Source: Gorsachius magnificus
Taxonomy: Eukaryota > Chordata > Aves > Pelecaniformes > Ardeidae
Assembly (NCBI GenBank): GCA_034008185.1
Contig: CM067081.1
Location: forward strand, 104,293,265 to 104,357,264
Direction of reading: 5' to 3'
Length of the DNA stretch: 64,000 nucleotides
A model generated the notes under the pieces. That model saw only the letters and a list, made by a program, of their open reading frames with translations. It was not told the origin of the DNA and did not search any database. Below are positions 51,621 to 64,000 of this stretch, piece after piece. The position numbers and the translations under genes are program-made. Numbering within the stretch: the first letter of the stretch is position 1; each line of letters begins with the position of its first letter.

Positions 51621-53950
51621 ACACTGGTAGCAGTCGGAGGCCAGGCTTGGCATGGTTTGCTTCACTGTGGAGGCCCTGTTCCACCTGGGATGGTGGTGGG
51701 CTCCATACAGGTCTTCTGAAGCTGACTACTCTTCACTCAGCAGTGATGGGACACCCATTAGAATAGGAAAAAAACCCACCCAAACCCTCAAACCCCCATT
51801 GTGTTCTTAACCCTTAGTCGTTACTGGCTTGTTTGTAAATGGTTTTGCTACAGAGACAAGATCTTATTTAATTTGAAATTACATAGCATCCTCCATCCTC
51901 TTCCCTTCTTTGTGACTGTCTCATTTCAGTTTGCTACCAACCTAGGCCCTGCATAGCCTACCAGCAGTGTTCTGACTAGGGAAAGTTGAATGAGAAACTG
52001 TAAAACTGCCATATTTTAACCAACTAGGAAGGTAACCAGTGAAAGAGGCATTTTTTTCCCATAAGCAAGTGATCCCAGTGTCTTCCCAGCATTCCCAGGT
52101 CTGCCAGTCTGAGAGGCAGAAAACCCCAGGAACAGATATAAACCAGCTACTAAATGTTTTATTTCCCTTTGAACTGTTTGCATGCAACATAAGCTGCATC
52201 CGAAAATCCATGAAACTCTTTAAAAAGTTACCATTCAATTGAAAGTTTCCCTCCTACGTTTTCATAATAAAAAACTACAAACAATTTGACTTTCCTCTAG
52301 GTCTAAGAGGATCTTACTGACATATAACAAGAAGAAGTTCAGAAGTTAGTCAAAAGTCTGGTTTTAGTACAAACGTAGTATCTTGTAATGGTGGGGAAGA
52401 AGGAAGAGAACGGGTCAGAAACCGACAGGGAGTTTATCTTTTGAAGCCCTGTGGTCTGATGAGGTACAGATGGAAATGTTCAGTCAGTGGCAAGATGTTC
52501 AGAAAAAACAGCTGAATTCAGCTAAGGACTTGTTTTCTGGGGACAGCGGTGGATGCTGGAGGTGGCAGTCTGTTGCCGTAAGGAGGTACAAGAGGCTGAA
52601 GATTTCGAGGGGTCAGGCAACCTGGCTGCTGGGAAAAGAAGAGGAGTGAGTAGATGAGTAACAAAGGAAGGAATAGGTACTCTCCAGTTCAAATAGCCTG
52701 CAACACCATTTTAATGTGCCAAGCAGCTGATGTACATCTTGGATTACCAGCTAAAATGCAGATTTTTACTTATTTTCAAGGAGACTGAAAGAACTTGAAA
52801 AAAAAAGGTGCAAGTAACAGAACTTCATTGTTTTGAGCAATCCATAACATGAACCCAAATGTTTTTTTCTCCATCTCTCTTTTGACCTCATGATATTCCA
52901 CTGACATGAAGTTTATCTAAAAATTCATTTTTCAAATATTTTTCTAATGTTATGCTGACATTGGAATATGAGTGATATTTTTAGAAATGTCAGCAAGACG
53001 GGTAATAAACATGAATGAGTTAACTAAAAGTAAAAAATTATGCATGGCTCGTCACCCTTTCAGCCCTTTTCCAGCTGTGTCTCAATATCCCATACCTGAA
53101 GCAAACATCTTCAAATATTTGGTTATTGATTAGCAGCAGCTAGCTTGAAAAGAATTCTAGAAATGGAGAGCTATTTAGACAAACAGACAATGACATATGC
53201 AGTTTTGGTATCTCAACAGAGATTTCTTCCTTTCACCCTATCAGAAAAGGAATATATTAATGAAGAGCTCAGGTTACTAAATATATATGACGTGTACATT
53301 TAGTACTGACAGAAGTATCTTAGTGCCCACTGAGATTTTCCTGCAAATCCTTGCTTAAAGGATTGTTATGCATAATTATGTATTAATGGCAGCAGTTTGA
53401 TGATTTTCATGGAAAAACACATTGAAGGAAGAAGATGCAGAAGACAGAATAACTATCTTTTTAACACATTAACAAGGGGATTGAATTAAAATTGCCTAAG
53501 TGAGTTTAAATTTTATATTCCTTAACTTTTGAATGCCTCACTTTACTACTGTACTTTTATTTTAGTGTAGTTAAAATGTGTAATGTGCATGTAAAGGGAG
53601 AAGAAGAAGAAGATGCACTAAATCAATATACTCTGAAATCACCAAAACCTGCCATGAAAGTAATGGATAGCTCTGCAATAAAAGCAGTCTGTCTGGAGAT
53701 CTTCATGTTGATATTTTTCTTCATTGTTAATGTCGATGTTTAACGGCTTCTGACAGATAAGTTTCATATTATCCCTATTACTGTCTTGCTTAACATGTTT
53801 TGCTGTGCGAAATTCACAGAAAGAAAAAGCAAGAGTATGTTAGGAAACAAGATTCAAAGGAATAAAAGAGAATCTCACCTGACATTTGTGCCTTAAGGCT
53901 GCATCTACACTACCAATTTGTTCTGGAACTGTAAAGGGGTTTTAAAATGA
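51621..53950. other. Gene-free unique sequence
   Basis: No exon or repeat was recognised. The sequence is AT-rich with stop codons in all frames and no long open frame. Confidence 0.5.
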
Positions 53951-55620
53951 GCTGCTTGTCTCTGTTTTACCATGTATTGATCCAACATATGGAGTATCTT
54001 TGTATGTATTGATCCAACATATGGAGAGGCTTCGGTATGTGTGAGTGGGTATTGTTTTAGAGGAAACCAAACTGGAAGCTCCTCACTAGCTGCATGCCAG
54101 GCCTTGGTGGAGATACTGTGAGTCGGGGTGTAGGCTGCATCCCTCTGGAAGATCCTCCAGGATCCTTGCTCCCTGCCACTCACATCCACCACTGTCCTGT
54201 GCCAGTGCTCCTGGTAGACCTGCAGCTTTTTGAACGTTTTGTACCCGTCACCTGCAAAGCTGATGGAGTGAGAGAGGAGTGCTTGAGCATTATGGAGGAG
54301 TTGGGACCTTTGGTTCATAGCTCCAGAGAAGGGATCTATATGGCAAGTCTTGCCCCAGTCCCCCTGGAGACGTGGGCTGCAAGAGAGCCTTTCTGCACGG
54401 CCACTGTGTGCCATCAAAGACAGCCCATCTGCCTGCCACCCAGCGTGGGTGCCCAGCTCCCTCCTGGGGGACTGAGCCCATACATCCCCCCTAGACATAT
54501 CTACACAGATGTTCCTTGGGGGCCTCCTCCTCACCCCGAACACAGTGGGTGATGGCCAGGGGAATGGCACCATGCCCAGCGGGAGTGCAGTGCAGATCCT
54601 GACCCTGACCCCAGTCACAGGAGAGGCAAGCTTGGGCTAAAGGGTTTCTGAGTATTCAGAAGTTATTGGCTGAGGAGGAGCAGCCAGTCGTGGTAACTCT
54701 CTTCTCCCCCTCCTCTGCATTCCCATCAGCCCAAGTTACGCGGCTGCCCGCCTTCGGTGCCATGCGTAGCAGGGGCGCAGGCCTGCCCCTGCATGTCTTC
54801 TGCCAGGGAGAGCCAGCATGGCACCAAGCTCGCCCCTTGGCTTTGAGGGACAGGAGGTTTGCAGGAGCTCAGCAGCCTGTGCGCAGGATCGCTTCCCTTC
54901 CCACTCTCAGCAGGCGCCCCACAGGTGGGATCCGCCAAGAGGGATCTTCCCAGCAAGCAGGGCAGGTAGTGAAGAGCTGCTGCGTTTGCTGATGGGACGC
55001 TGCTGCCCAAGGAGCCCTAGGTCCGGCCATGCTGTCTCCTGCACCGTGGTGGTGGGATGGGTGTGCAGGCGCTGTGGGTCGCTGCACGTCGGCCTGCAGG
55101 GAGGCAGCCTGTGGTGTTCGCTGCCGCCCCTGTGGCATGAAAGACCATACCTCAGTCGGGAGGGTGGTAGCATGACCAGCTCCTCTTGCTCAAAATTACC
55201 TGCAGAAGGCCTGAGCAGCATTCATCCAGAGTAGGTACCCCAGCCTTCCCCTCCTTGATGGTGCAAGAGCAGGTCCATCGCCGCTGTGGCACAAGGGACA
55301 GCTTTGGGCTCTCTCTGGATGACCACCTGCAAATTTGGGTTCACAGGAGCCATGGAGGGTGGAGGGAGTAGCGAGGGAGGGCTACATGTGCTGCTGAGCA
55401 GATTCAAAGCTACATGGAACACATCCATGAGTCTGGGACAGGCCTGTAGAGTCAGGGCCTGTACAGGGATCTTCTCTGACCCGTTTGCTGATGAGGACGT
55501 AGAAAAGATGCTTAAATCTACCATTACGCCCACTTCCATCCACCTGGTGGGATTAGGCAGTCCGGCCCTCCATCCAAGGCTGGATCAACAGCACTGTGGT
55601 CATTCCTGACAGATACATGT
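53951..55620 (-). other. GC-rich block with open frames, unidentified (possible decayed gene or transposon)
   Basis: The base composition is clearly more GC-rich than the neighbouring sequence. Several long frames stay open on both strands, notably minus 54618-53905 (237 codons), plus 54094-54552 (152) and minus 55539-55222 (105). In the 237-codon frame, the stretch containing FKKLQVYQEHW and GSWRIFQRD is vaguely like Myb/SANT-type domains of transposon or trihelix proteins (FKKLK..Y, then W[KR]x[FY]). I would not name it on that. A 23-bp direct repeat lies at its left end. It could be a decayed single-exon gene, an old DNA transposon, part of a lncRNA, or just a GC-rich isochore fragment. 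Confidence 0.3.
53972..54026. repeat. 23-bp direct repeat with 32-bp period
   Basis: The stretch starting ATGTATTGATCCAACATATG and ending GGAG occurs identically at 53972-53994 and 54004-54026. The unit is 32 bp including a 9-bp spacer. The perfect identity implies a recent duplication. It sits at the left edge of the GC-rich block. Confidence 0.9.
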
Positions 55621-58600
55621 GTGGTGTGTCCTTACAGATATCTGTCATGCAGGCTCCACAGTTTTCTAGGCAATCTGCTACACTTCTACTTTTTCCTTAA
55701 AATTAGAAAGGGCTTTTCAAAATGCCTATCCTAAACAGCTTTCTTTTCAGCTCAAGCCTGTGACTCCTTGTTGTTTCCACCAAAGACACAGAGGAAAAAG
55801 ATTACTCCTTCCAGTAACCTGCCGTTAAAGATTGTTATCATGCCTGTTGCTTGGGGTACCTACCTTTGAATTGCCTGCTCAGCATGTGTATATATGTATA
55901 TTATGTCCTCTAAGGCATAATCTCTGAACAAGCGTTCCACACCAGGAGTACGTGTTGAAATCTACAGCAAGGGCTGTGCAAAAGTTCCTTCCCAGATAAA
56001 ACTATTATTTAGTGTTTAATTATTTGCTACCAATTTGAATAGATGCTGCAGTTAAATATGGTCACACCCGATTCACAACATATGTGCCAGAATAAGAGGG
56101 AAACAATTAGTCCTTCTGTTCTATTCACATCACATTTACTGCGGAGAAGTTGTTTCTTTCTTCGTGCAGGAAGATTTTAAAAAGGGTTTCTTTTTCTCTC
56201 TAGCTGTGCCAACATTCCTTTCACATTAGAAAACTTGAACAGATTTAAGCCCTCATTCAAAGCCCAGTTTATAGTACAAACATGTTACAGTTGTCAACAC
56301 ACAATGCACAAACACATGGGGGCAAAACCAGACCGAGCGGAGCGGCCGCTGGCCCGTATTGCTAAACTGCTTGTGGGAGGGGGGAATGAAACTATTTTTA
56401 TGAACAGTCAGCCAAGCTCTTCGAAGTCTCAGAAAGTCTATATTTGGAGTAATTATATGACTATGTTACATCTTGGCTAATTACGACAGTCATGTTAAAT
56501 AATGAAATTATTCAGCCATTTCCCTTTGTGTGAGAAATGGTCCCAGATGGTTGCCCTCATCTGTTTCTTACCAGTGTAGTGCAGCAGCACTACTTATTAA
56601 GAGCGTATGGGGAAATATTTTAAGTGCACTGTAACTAGCTTTATACTGCAGTTCATTTTAAAGAAATAAACAAACTGCAGTAATTCCTCAAATTTTTTAT
56701 TCCCCAAATGTTCTATAAAATTCTTGCTGTATCCGGGCTCTTACAACATAATTTTAGAAGTTGGCAAAGGAAATAAGTATTATAAAAGCAAATCACTATT
56801 CTGTGTGATTCACGACGTAAAAAGTGGTAAAACTAGTGTTGTCTACAGGGTTTAAGATATATACTCCATAATAAAAAAGTTCAATCTCTATAAAATACAG
56901 TTTACCTCAGCCCACTTCTGCTTCATCTGCTTGGATTGCACAGGTTAGCTTTATAACACAACCAAGGAGACAAGAGTTATTATTGAAATTCCACCTGTCC
57001 CCAGTGGTATGTACCCAAAATCAATGCCAAGTCTAGCATGATGTCAAAATGAATTCACTCACACAAGAGCAGAATTAGCCTAACTGCAAGCACTTGATAT
57101 TATCCAGATGCTCTCAAGAAAGGGAGAAAAGTTAAACTGGGCTGAATTTTGATTAGGGAAAATATTATGCAAAAACAAGGTACTAAGATTTCTGCTGAAT
57201 ATTCATCTCTGCAAGTTATTTCGTTAGCCTTCTCATTTAGTACTTAGGTGTGCTGGGGCACTCTTATGCAAAGGGATGACAGCGGTATATACACAAGGCT
57301 ATCTTGTTGCATCCTAACTGAACAATACAATAAACTCCAAGCGCTTGTGCACGTTGTTGGAGAGAATATTCATGGAACAGCACCCTGGAAGCCTCATCTT
57401 CAAAGATGACAGAATAAAACCAGAATCAGATAGAAGTATTGCAGTGGCAGTCCCAAGCTGGTTTTCTGAGAACAAAAATCTCTTTTCTTTACTTGTCTGC
57501 AGGTGGCCATACATATTAGTTTTTACGCTATTTGAGTTTTGTGCGGGCTGTTTTTTACATAGTGTGTCTGAAATAGGGACCATTTTGAACAGAGCCCTGG
57601 GTTAGAATTTTCAAGATTCCTTAGATGTATACTTAAAAAAAAAAAAAAAAAAAAAAGAGAGTGGGTTATCTACATATAAACAGACACACAGAGAATTTTT
57701 TTTAAGAAACATTTGGAATTCAGTGTCTTTAAAATTTTCTGTAAGTGGAAGTCTATCTTCAAGATGTGGCCCATAAAGTCTTCTACTGGATCAGCATGCT
57801 ACTTCTAAATGCCAGCATCCTCTTCGTCTTCCTACAGTTGCCGCTCAGTGATGCTGGCTGGCAGTTCCCTCCAGTCCCCTCCAGAGGGGACCTCAGGCTC
57901 TGCAGACTTAGCAAGTCATCCCCTAAACTCCCTGGAGAGGGTGAAACCAGCCTTCCCTGGGGAGATGTCACACTGTGTGGGTGAGGGGACACTGAAGGAA
58001 CAGATTACAAGGGAAATGTGGGTGTGGCTGGGGAAAATTGCTTTGTGTGCGTACGTGGGAAGTCTTGCAGAGGAAATGTCAGCAGCAGAGGTGGAAATAC
58101 ATCAGGATGAAATTGGAGAAATTACAAGGTACAATAGAAAACTTGAACAGATTTTGAAGAGGATACAGCTTCTCTTTTACTCAATGGCAATAGTTTGGCG
58201 ATTGAGGGAACAAGGAGTGTATTAACCACTAGCACAAGTGTCTACAATACACTGTTTTTGTGGCAACAGTTTCTGATGTCAGTGAAGAAATAGATAACCA
58301 ATTCATGGAAAGGAAAAACATGACATACACTAGTCTTTTGCAAGGCACAAAAGATTGTCACCACTGAATGATTTAATGGATGATTTCTGTAGCCTATTGT
58401 TTTGCATTCAATCACCGAGTCATACATTTTAATGTCCATGAGGTTTATTAAGGTCAGAGCTTCTTTCTGGTGTCATATTGCAATTGAATTGCTTAATGTA
58501 ATAGTTACCATGCAGCTCATGAATGGGTATTTTTCCCCTGAAACATATTTAGGTGAGGATACTCAATATCAACGTGGGTAGATTTATTAAGAGGATAGAG

Positions 58601-61090
58601 GATGACAAAAAAAAAAAGGCGGGGGGGAAAAAAGGAAAAGCTCCAGTATTGCCTAGCAGATAAATCTGTAATGGCTGAATGTATCTGATGGTTATAGTAT
58701 CATTTTGCTAAACAATGTTTAGCGTTCCTTTGGTACATAGTTTGGCAGGACACTGTTGTTCCTTGAGAACATAAAATTCATGTGCCTAAATATTGGAAAC
58801 ATACTGTGATTAAAGTTACTGCTTCATTAATAGGTGGTTTGTGAGCTATGTGAATTGGAAATAGCGCTGACAGCCATACTTGGTGAACTGAAACAGGACC
58901 TAAAAATTCAATGTAAGTACAATCCATTACAAAGTGGGGAAAGCATCTGTATGGATCAGAGAGTATAAGCATGGAAATAAATGGGATTTGAATTGAAGCT
59001 CAAAGAATCTTTATTTCTAAAAATAAAAGTAGTCTGAAATGTACATAATTTCCTTTGCCACATTATACATGAGATCATCCTTTAAAAGTTCTTAGGAAGG
59101 CACTGAAGGTTCAGAGGGACCTATCTTAAGATTTAGCATTCCTAACACAGTGTCATTACACAGGCAGTAGAAGGTGCTCTTGTAACAGCAAACGATGTTC
59201 CTTGATTTGACCAGTCAGAGCTCAAAATCATCCTGCCCTTCATGTAGCCCAGCATCCTGTATTTCAAAAGCCATGGAGCCAAATGATTGCACAACCTAAT
59301 TGTTTTTAATCAAGCAAGGCCGGTTTTAGTTACATTCGGTTTTAGTTACATTGAAGTGTATAGAGCATGCTATACTTTTCAAAGTTTCAGTTGATCTCTT
59401 GGGTATCTTCAGACAAAGATTTCTAAATGGTATAAATATATCCTATTGTTGCTAGGATTGCATGTGGTTTTATGTAGGAAGAATGGTGTGAGGGATTTGA
59501 CTGGGAATAAGGAAATAAAGGTCAGTATCGTAGATGTACTTCATGCAATGCTAGTGTTGGCATAGCACCTACAGTCTCAGTACCTGAGAGGCAAGTTTTC
59601 TTGGATTTCCTCACTATTGCCTTGGGATAACAAGTTACCAGATAACAGTTTTCCAAAAGTTTATTCCAGGTGTTAACCTTACCCAGACTTGACCACTGGC
59701 CCAGCCCTTCTCCTTAAACACTACCCAATGCTCTGATAAGATCTACCTCTAAAACACAGCTGCTACTGGCTTTTCCACCTTGCTTTGACTCTCCCCAAAG
59801 TTCAAGCCTCCCATAAATTCTTCAACAGAATACCGTGGGAACTTACCCCTTTGCTTTTGCTCACTTTCCCAAGTTCTCTGTCTCTGGCAGCTGTCTTGTC
59901 CTACTGCCCTGGAGGTTCTGACAACTCTGACAGTGCAGAATATTTCTCTTAAATAGACTAGGAAAGCTAATTTCTACTATGTATGTTTTTTCTATGTATC
60001 CATTAGGATAGATCAGTGTGAGGTAACTTTTACTGTTTTAGTGTCAGCTGCTTGGAAAACTATGCCTGCAGTCTTCAAGAGCTGGAGCTGTGTTTTTTCA
60101 GTTAATGGTGATGGAGGAAAACTCAACCATTTTTCAGCTGTTTTAACACCCTATCTGGTAGCTGAGAGCATGCTTGTATCTGAGCATTGCTGCAGTTCTA
60201 CAAAAGAGCTAGTGCTTTCCAAGCCCTTTTATGTCCCTAGGTAAAATAAAGCATGCAATTGTGGAAAAGAGCCTGCAGCTGAACAGTTGTTGAAGGTTTC
60301 TGGTTCCAATGGTTGGGACGTGGATCTCGGCACTTGGAGAATGAGGTTTGTGGAAGAGAAACAGATAAGTAACACATGTTAAGTTAGCCGGAACATTTAA
60401 AAAAAATTGTTAACATTTTCTTTAGACATTAATGGATGAATTGAAATTCATCCCTTCAAGATCTAAAACAACTTACAGCTGTTACTTTCTGGAAGAAGAC
60501 TCCTCCAGTATTTTAATTCTGACTATGCACTGGAAACGCCTGTGTTTTTTCACTCGCATCTTAGTATTGGTATACCAATACTACTGTCATTATTCTCTAA
60601 ACAAGTAATTTCTATGGATTTTTATAGCTCATTATGATTCCCTGTGTGAAGAAAGTACAGTGCCTTTTTGTTAGGCTTCAGTCTGGCATCAGGTTTTAGT
60701 GTTATTTTGATCCATATGAAATTCAAGCTAAAATGAGAACTCATCCTTCTCTTTATGTAGCAGTAAGGGGGCTTAGTGGGTAGCGAAAGGACCCCAATTA
60801 TTAGGGCTAAGGTGTGTCAGTTCAGGTGGCTACCTTTCTATTCACCTACCTAGACAAATGCAGCCTCATTTTCAGGGGTGTTTGAGCATCCATAATAAGG
60901 TGGAACAGCAAGGGGTCTGTAAAAGTGAAAACCTGACCATTTTATGGTGAGTGCAGATTGCCGATGGAAACTTGGGCATGTTTTGTTTCATTTTCAGCCC
61001 AGGGTGTTTATTTGCATGCAATTAATTAGGAACAGTTTAATTAAAAAATTATTTTCTGAAATTTTTACCTAACACCAATGCCTACCTGCA
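55621..61090. other. Gene-free unique sequence with simple repeats
   Basis: No gene or transposon was recognised over about 5.5 kb. It holds an A22 run (57635-57656), a purine-only A/G run (about 58605-58640) and a 16-bp tandem duplication (59321-59352). The 138-codon frame at 57809-58225 has no recognisable domain. Confidence 0.5.
59321..59352. repeat. Perfect 16-bp tandem duplication
   Basis: The unit CGGTTTTAGTTACATT occurs twice in immediate succession with no mismatch, consistent with a recent slippage or repair duplication. Confidence 0.92.
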
Positions 61091-61570
61091 GAATCACAGA
61101 ATGGCAGGGGTTGGAAGGGACCTTGGGAGGTCATCCAGTCCAGCTCTCCTGCTAAGGCAGGTTCACCTGCTACAGCAGGCTGCACAGGACATTGTCTAGG
61201 TGGGTTTTGAATATCTCCCGAGAAGGAGACTCCACAACCCCCCTGGGCAGCCTGTTCCTGTGCTCTGTCACCCTCAAAGTAAAGAAGTTCTTCCTCATAT
61301 TCAACTGAAACCTCTTATGCTTCAGTTTGTGCCCATCGCCCCTTGTCCTGTCACTGGGCACCACTGAGAAGAGTCTGGCTCCATCCTTGTGACAACCACC
61401 CTTGAGATATTTGTATGTGTTGATGAGATCCCCTCTCAGTCTTTTCTTCAGGCTAAACAAGCCCAGCTGTCTCAGCCTTTCCTCATAGGGAAGATGCTCC
61501 AGTCCCCTCATCATCTTTGTAGCCCTCCTCTGGACTCTCTCTAGGAGTTCCTCATCTTTCTTGAATGAAG
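61091..61570 (-). mobile_element. CR1 LINE 3' fragment (different subfamily)
   Basis: The plus strand begins CAGAATCACAGAATGGCAGG and continues GGTTGGAAGGGACCTTGGGA, the typical reversed 3' end of a CR1. The minus-strand frame 61514-61170 is open for 114 codons and encodes the end of ORF2 ([20 protein letters not shown], then LRGDLI, then [10 protein letters not shown]). It is 5'-truncated. The sequence differs from the 46141/50973 copies, which indicates another CR1 subfamily. Confidence 0.92.
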
Positions 61571-64000
61571 CTAGCCTTTCCCATTAAATGTATTTAAAAA
61601 GGTAGAATAATCTACCTACCATGTTTTAACAATCTTGAACAAAGTCCCCTACATTTTTTGTAACACGAGTAAGCGCTAGTGGGTTTACATTAAGAATGTG
61701 ATCCTATATTGGCTTGTTATCTTGTTCTGTTGTAAACTAAGACAGTTGAATGCTATAGACTTGAAAATGGGCCACCAAGGAGAGTCACACTTAGCAGCAC
61801 AGATATGTCAAAGCAGTTTGGAAAAAACCTGCAGGAGGAAATGGCCAATAGGTTAAATTTTATTGTGTGTACTGAAGTCCCAGACTCTCTGAGCTGGTGG
61901 CCGCTGCTGGCTGGAGCAGTGTCGTACCAGGGACTTGCATCATACATGCTACGGTGCTCGCAATCTGTGGTAGGACCTTCTGTCTCTTACCCAGGCTGCA
62001 TGTGACTGTTACTGCCTGTATTTCCACTTACTTACCTTGCTTGCTTTCATTTTTGTCTCTTATTGAATATGAATGAAGTAATACAGCTTTCTTTTCTTGC
62101 AGCTTCAAGGCAGTCTTACAGACCTGGCAAAATTGACAGAAGAGTTACCGAAGAAGCAGTTCTTGGTCTATTTTTTTCCTGACATTTAAAACTACATATT
62201 CTTAGAAGCACAAAAATAATTTTAGCTTGTGCTAAGTTACACTTTTGAACTGATGCTCTTTCTCATTTGAGTAGCACCATCACAGAGTCTATTTCAGGGT
62301 CCCTTATTTGATCAGGAATAATCTTGCCTTGCCTCAGCTGCCCTTTACAGCTGAGATCAAAGTATCTTGGGGTAGCTTCTACAACTGTGTCTCCTAATTA
62401 ATTACAGTATTACTAGCAAGACAAATCAGAAGGATATATGCTTTAAGAAACCCCAGACATTGTCCATATTAATGTGCAAGTACTTGTTAATGACATTTTA
62501 GAAGCAAAAAGTAAACTGATGTTTTGAAGTCAAGATTTCAAAAATGTAATCAGCAATTTTGGTGCTCCAGTTTCCACACATTATCAACTAGAGACAGTTT
62601 AAATACAGAACATTTTTAGGAAGTGTCTAATAAATACTCTTGAAAGTGCCACGGTTTGTCAACTCAAAAATAACATAATCTTAAAAACTGATGTCAGTAA
62701 TGGAGTAGATAGATATAGTGACAAAGCATCAATACACTTCTATAATACTTTTCTTTATGATTTTCTGAGGGATTTAATTTTAACTAATAAATGTAACTAT
62801 CTACAGTTAAATTAAAAATATTATCTTGGCTTTTTGTATCGACATTATTTCATTTGAAAAGGGGATCTTTTTAGGGCAATGAAACAAGTATCCTGAGGGG
62901 TACTGCAGGGTAAAACATTCAAGGCATAGTTCCTTTTTACGCCGGGGAGCTTGGAACAGTAATTCTAAGCATACAAAATGCTCCCCTTTCCTTAAGGGCT
63001 TAGACAGTCTTCCTTAATGTAGTACTTGACCTCTCCCAGCCTGTGGTGTGCAGGAGTTATCCATGTGCTGGTAAGGCAGGGAAGGACCACTGCCCAATTA
63101 GACCAGTAGGGAAATTCAGGCCTGAAGAGATGAACAGCTTCAGTCCAGGTTGCTGCAGACTCCTGTGGCAGAGCGGGGAACTGAAATCACTTCAGACCAC
63201 AGATCAGCACATAGTTAGGGAGATGTGCTTACGCTCTAAATTCACTTAATTTTGTCTCCTATTTTCAGCTTCTCCCACGACATACCTCTCACATAATGAA
63301 AGCAACCATCAGAAGAAAATATCAAACCCATAATTTTATACAAAAGACTATTTTAACAATGGAGAAAATTTTATCTACCTTCTTACATTTGTAAAACAAT
63401 TGCATTTTCATCCTACTTCGGAATAAAGTAAAAAACCCACCCCAAACCTGTAAGAATATATACTGAAGAGCTTAGCACATAAGTTGAATGCTACGAAACA
63501 TTCTGATGCAGAATGTTAAGTCATTGCCAATGCAGCACCTGTTACATTTAAAAAGGAACCTGTACTCATTTTTACATTATAGCTACAAGATGAAACTAAG
63601 GATTTGCTAAACAACTGTGGGCTAAGCCATCCATTCCTAGCAAACAGGAAGCAATCACATTTTCTTCAATTATATAGTTTTGGGAAATACTGCCAGCTGT
63701 GTTGTCAAAGCACTGAATAGCGCCGTGCTAGGAGCCTTGTAATTAAGTCCACAAAAGGAACAGATTATAGCTTGTTAAAACCATTACTTTTTCATACCTG
63801 AGACTATTGCTCTTTGAATTAACAGGAAGAATAGGAGAGTCTGGTTTCAGGTACCGCATCAAGTCCTGTTCGCAACAGTATTTTATTTTAAACACTGAAA
63901 ATTTAGCTCATCTAAATTAAATAGGATTCTCTATATGGATATTCAAAACAATGTTAAAACACCGTTAAACAATTTAGCTCGTCAGTGCTCATCAACCTAA
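61571..64000. other. Gene-free AT-rich sequence to the window end
   Basis: No exon, RNA or repeat was recognised. The only open frames are 60-70 codons long and carry no family features. Confidence 0.5.

Noticed and set aside
51062..51766. 234-codon plus-strand frame over the CR1 at 51 kb
   Set aside because: It is antisense to the genuine CR1 ORF2 frame on the minus strand.
1..64000. CRISPR arrays, operons, tRNA or rRNA genes, viral coding regions
   Set aside because: I looked for regularly spaced repeats, cloverleaf-like genes and retroviral or hepadnaviral coding frames and found none. Only solo LTRs and LINE fragments are present.

Overview
This window is vertebrate nuclear DNA, almost certainly from a bird. 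Its multi-exon genes have GT-AG introns. It also carries several CR1 LINE fragments that end in the CR1 3' octamer (ATTCTRTG type), two solo LTRs of a family that I recognise as avian, and one CpG island. All reading here is by eye, and no database search was possible.

Layout. (1) Positions 1-28.6 kb, plus strand: the 3' nine-tenths of LTN1 (listerin). I placed 27 coding exons totalling 4,956 nt (1,651 codons plus stop), and every splice phase agrees. About 114 N-terminal residues lie upstream of the window. The introns hold two solo LTRs in opposite orientations (256-836 and 24500-25036) and a heavily decayed CR1/L3-type LINE (about 10.3-11.4 kb). (2) 28.6-32.8 kb: the LTN1 3' end and a short convergent intergenic gap with no recognisable gene. 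(3) 32.8-37.6 kb, minus strand: N6AMT1 (HEMK2), complete in six exons, with a CpG-island promoter at about 36.65-38.2 kb. Its exon 1/exon 2 junction is out of frame by one base, most likely an extra base in a G/C run of exon 1. (4) 38.2-64 kb: a gene-poor stretch. It holds an ancient antisense CR1/L3 element (about 40.9-42.1 kb), five younger CR1 3' fragments (one pair adjacent or nested) and an unusually GC-rich block with open frames on both strands (about 53.95-55.62 kb). The rest is AT-rich unique sequence.

Biology. Both genes act on the translation machinery. Listerin is the ubiquitin ligase that marks nascent chains on stalled 60S subunits. N6AMT1, with TRMT112, methylates the GGQ glutamine of the release factor eRF1. 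They lie 3' to 3', about 4.3 kb apart between their stop codons. The gene-poor flank fits the desert beside this pair in other amniotes. I found no undescribed system. The items most worth checking are the N6AMT1 frame conflict, the GC-rich block at 54-55.6 kb, and the paired inverted LTRs inside LTN1.
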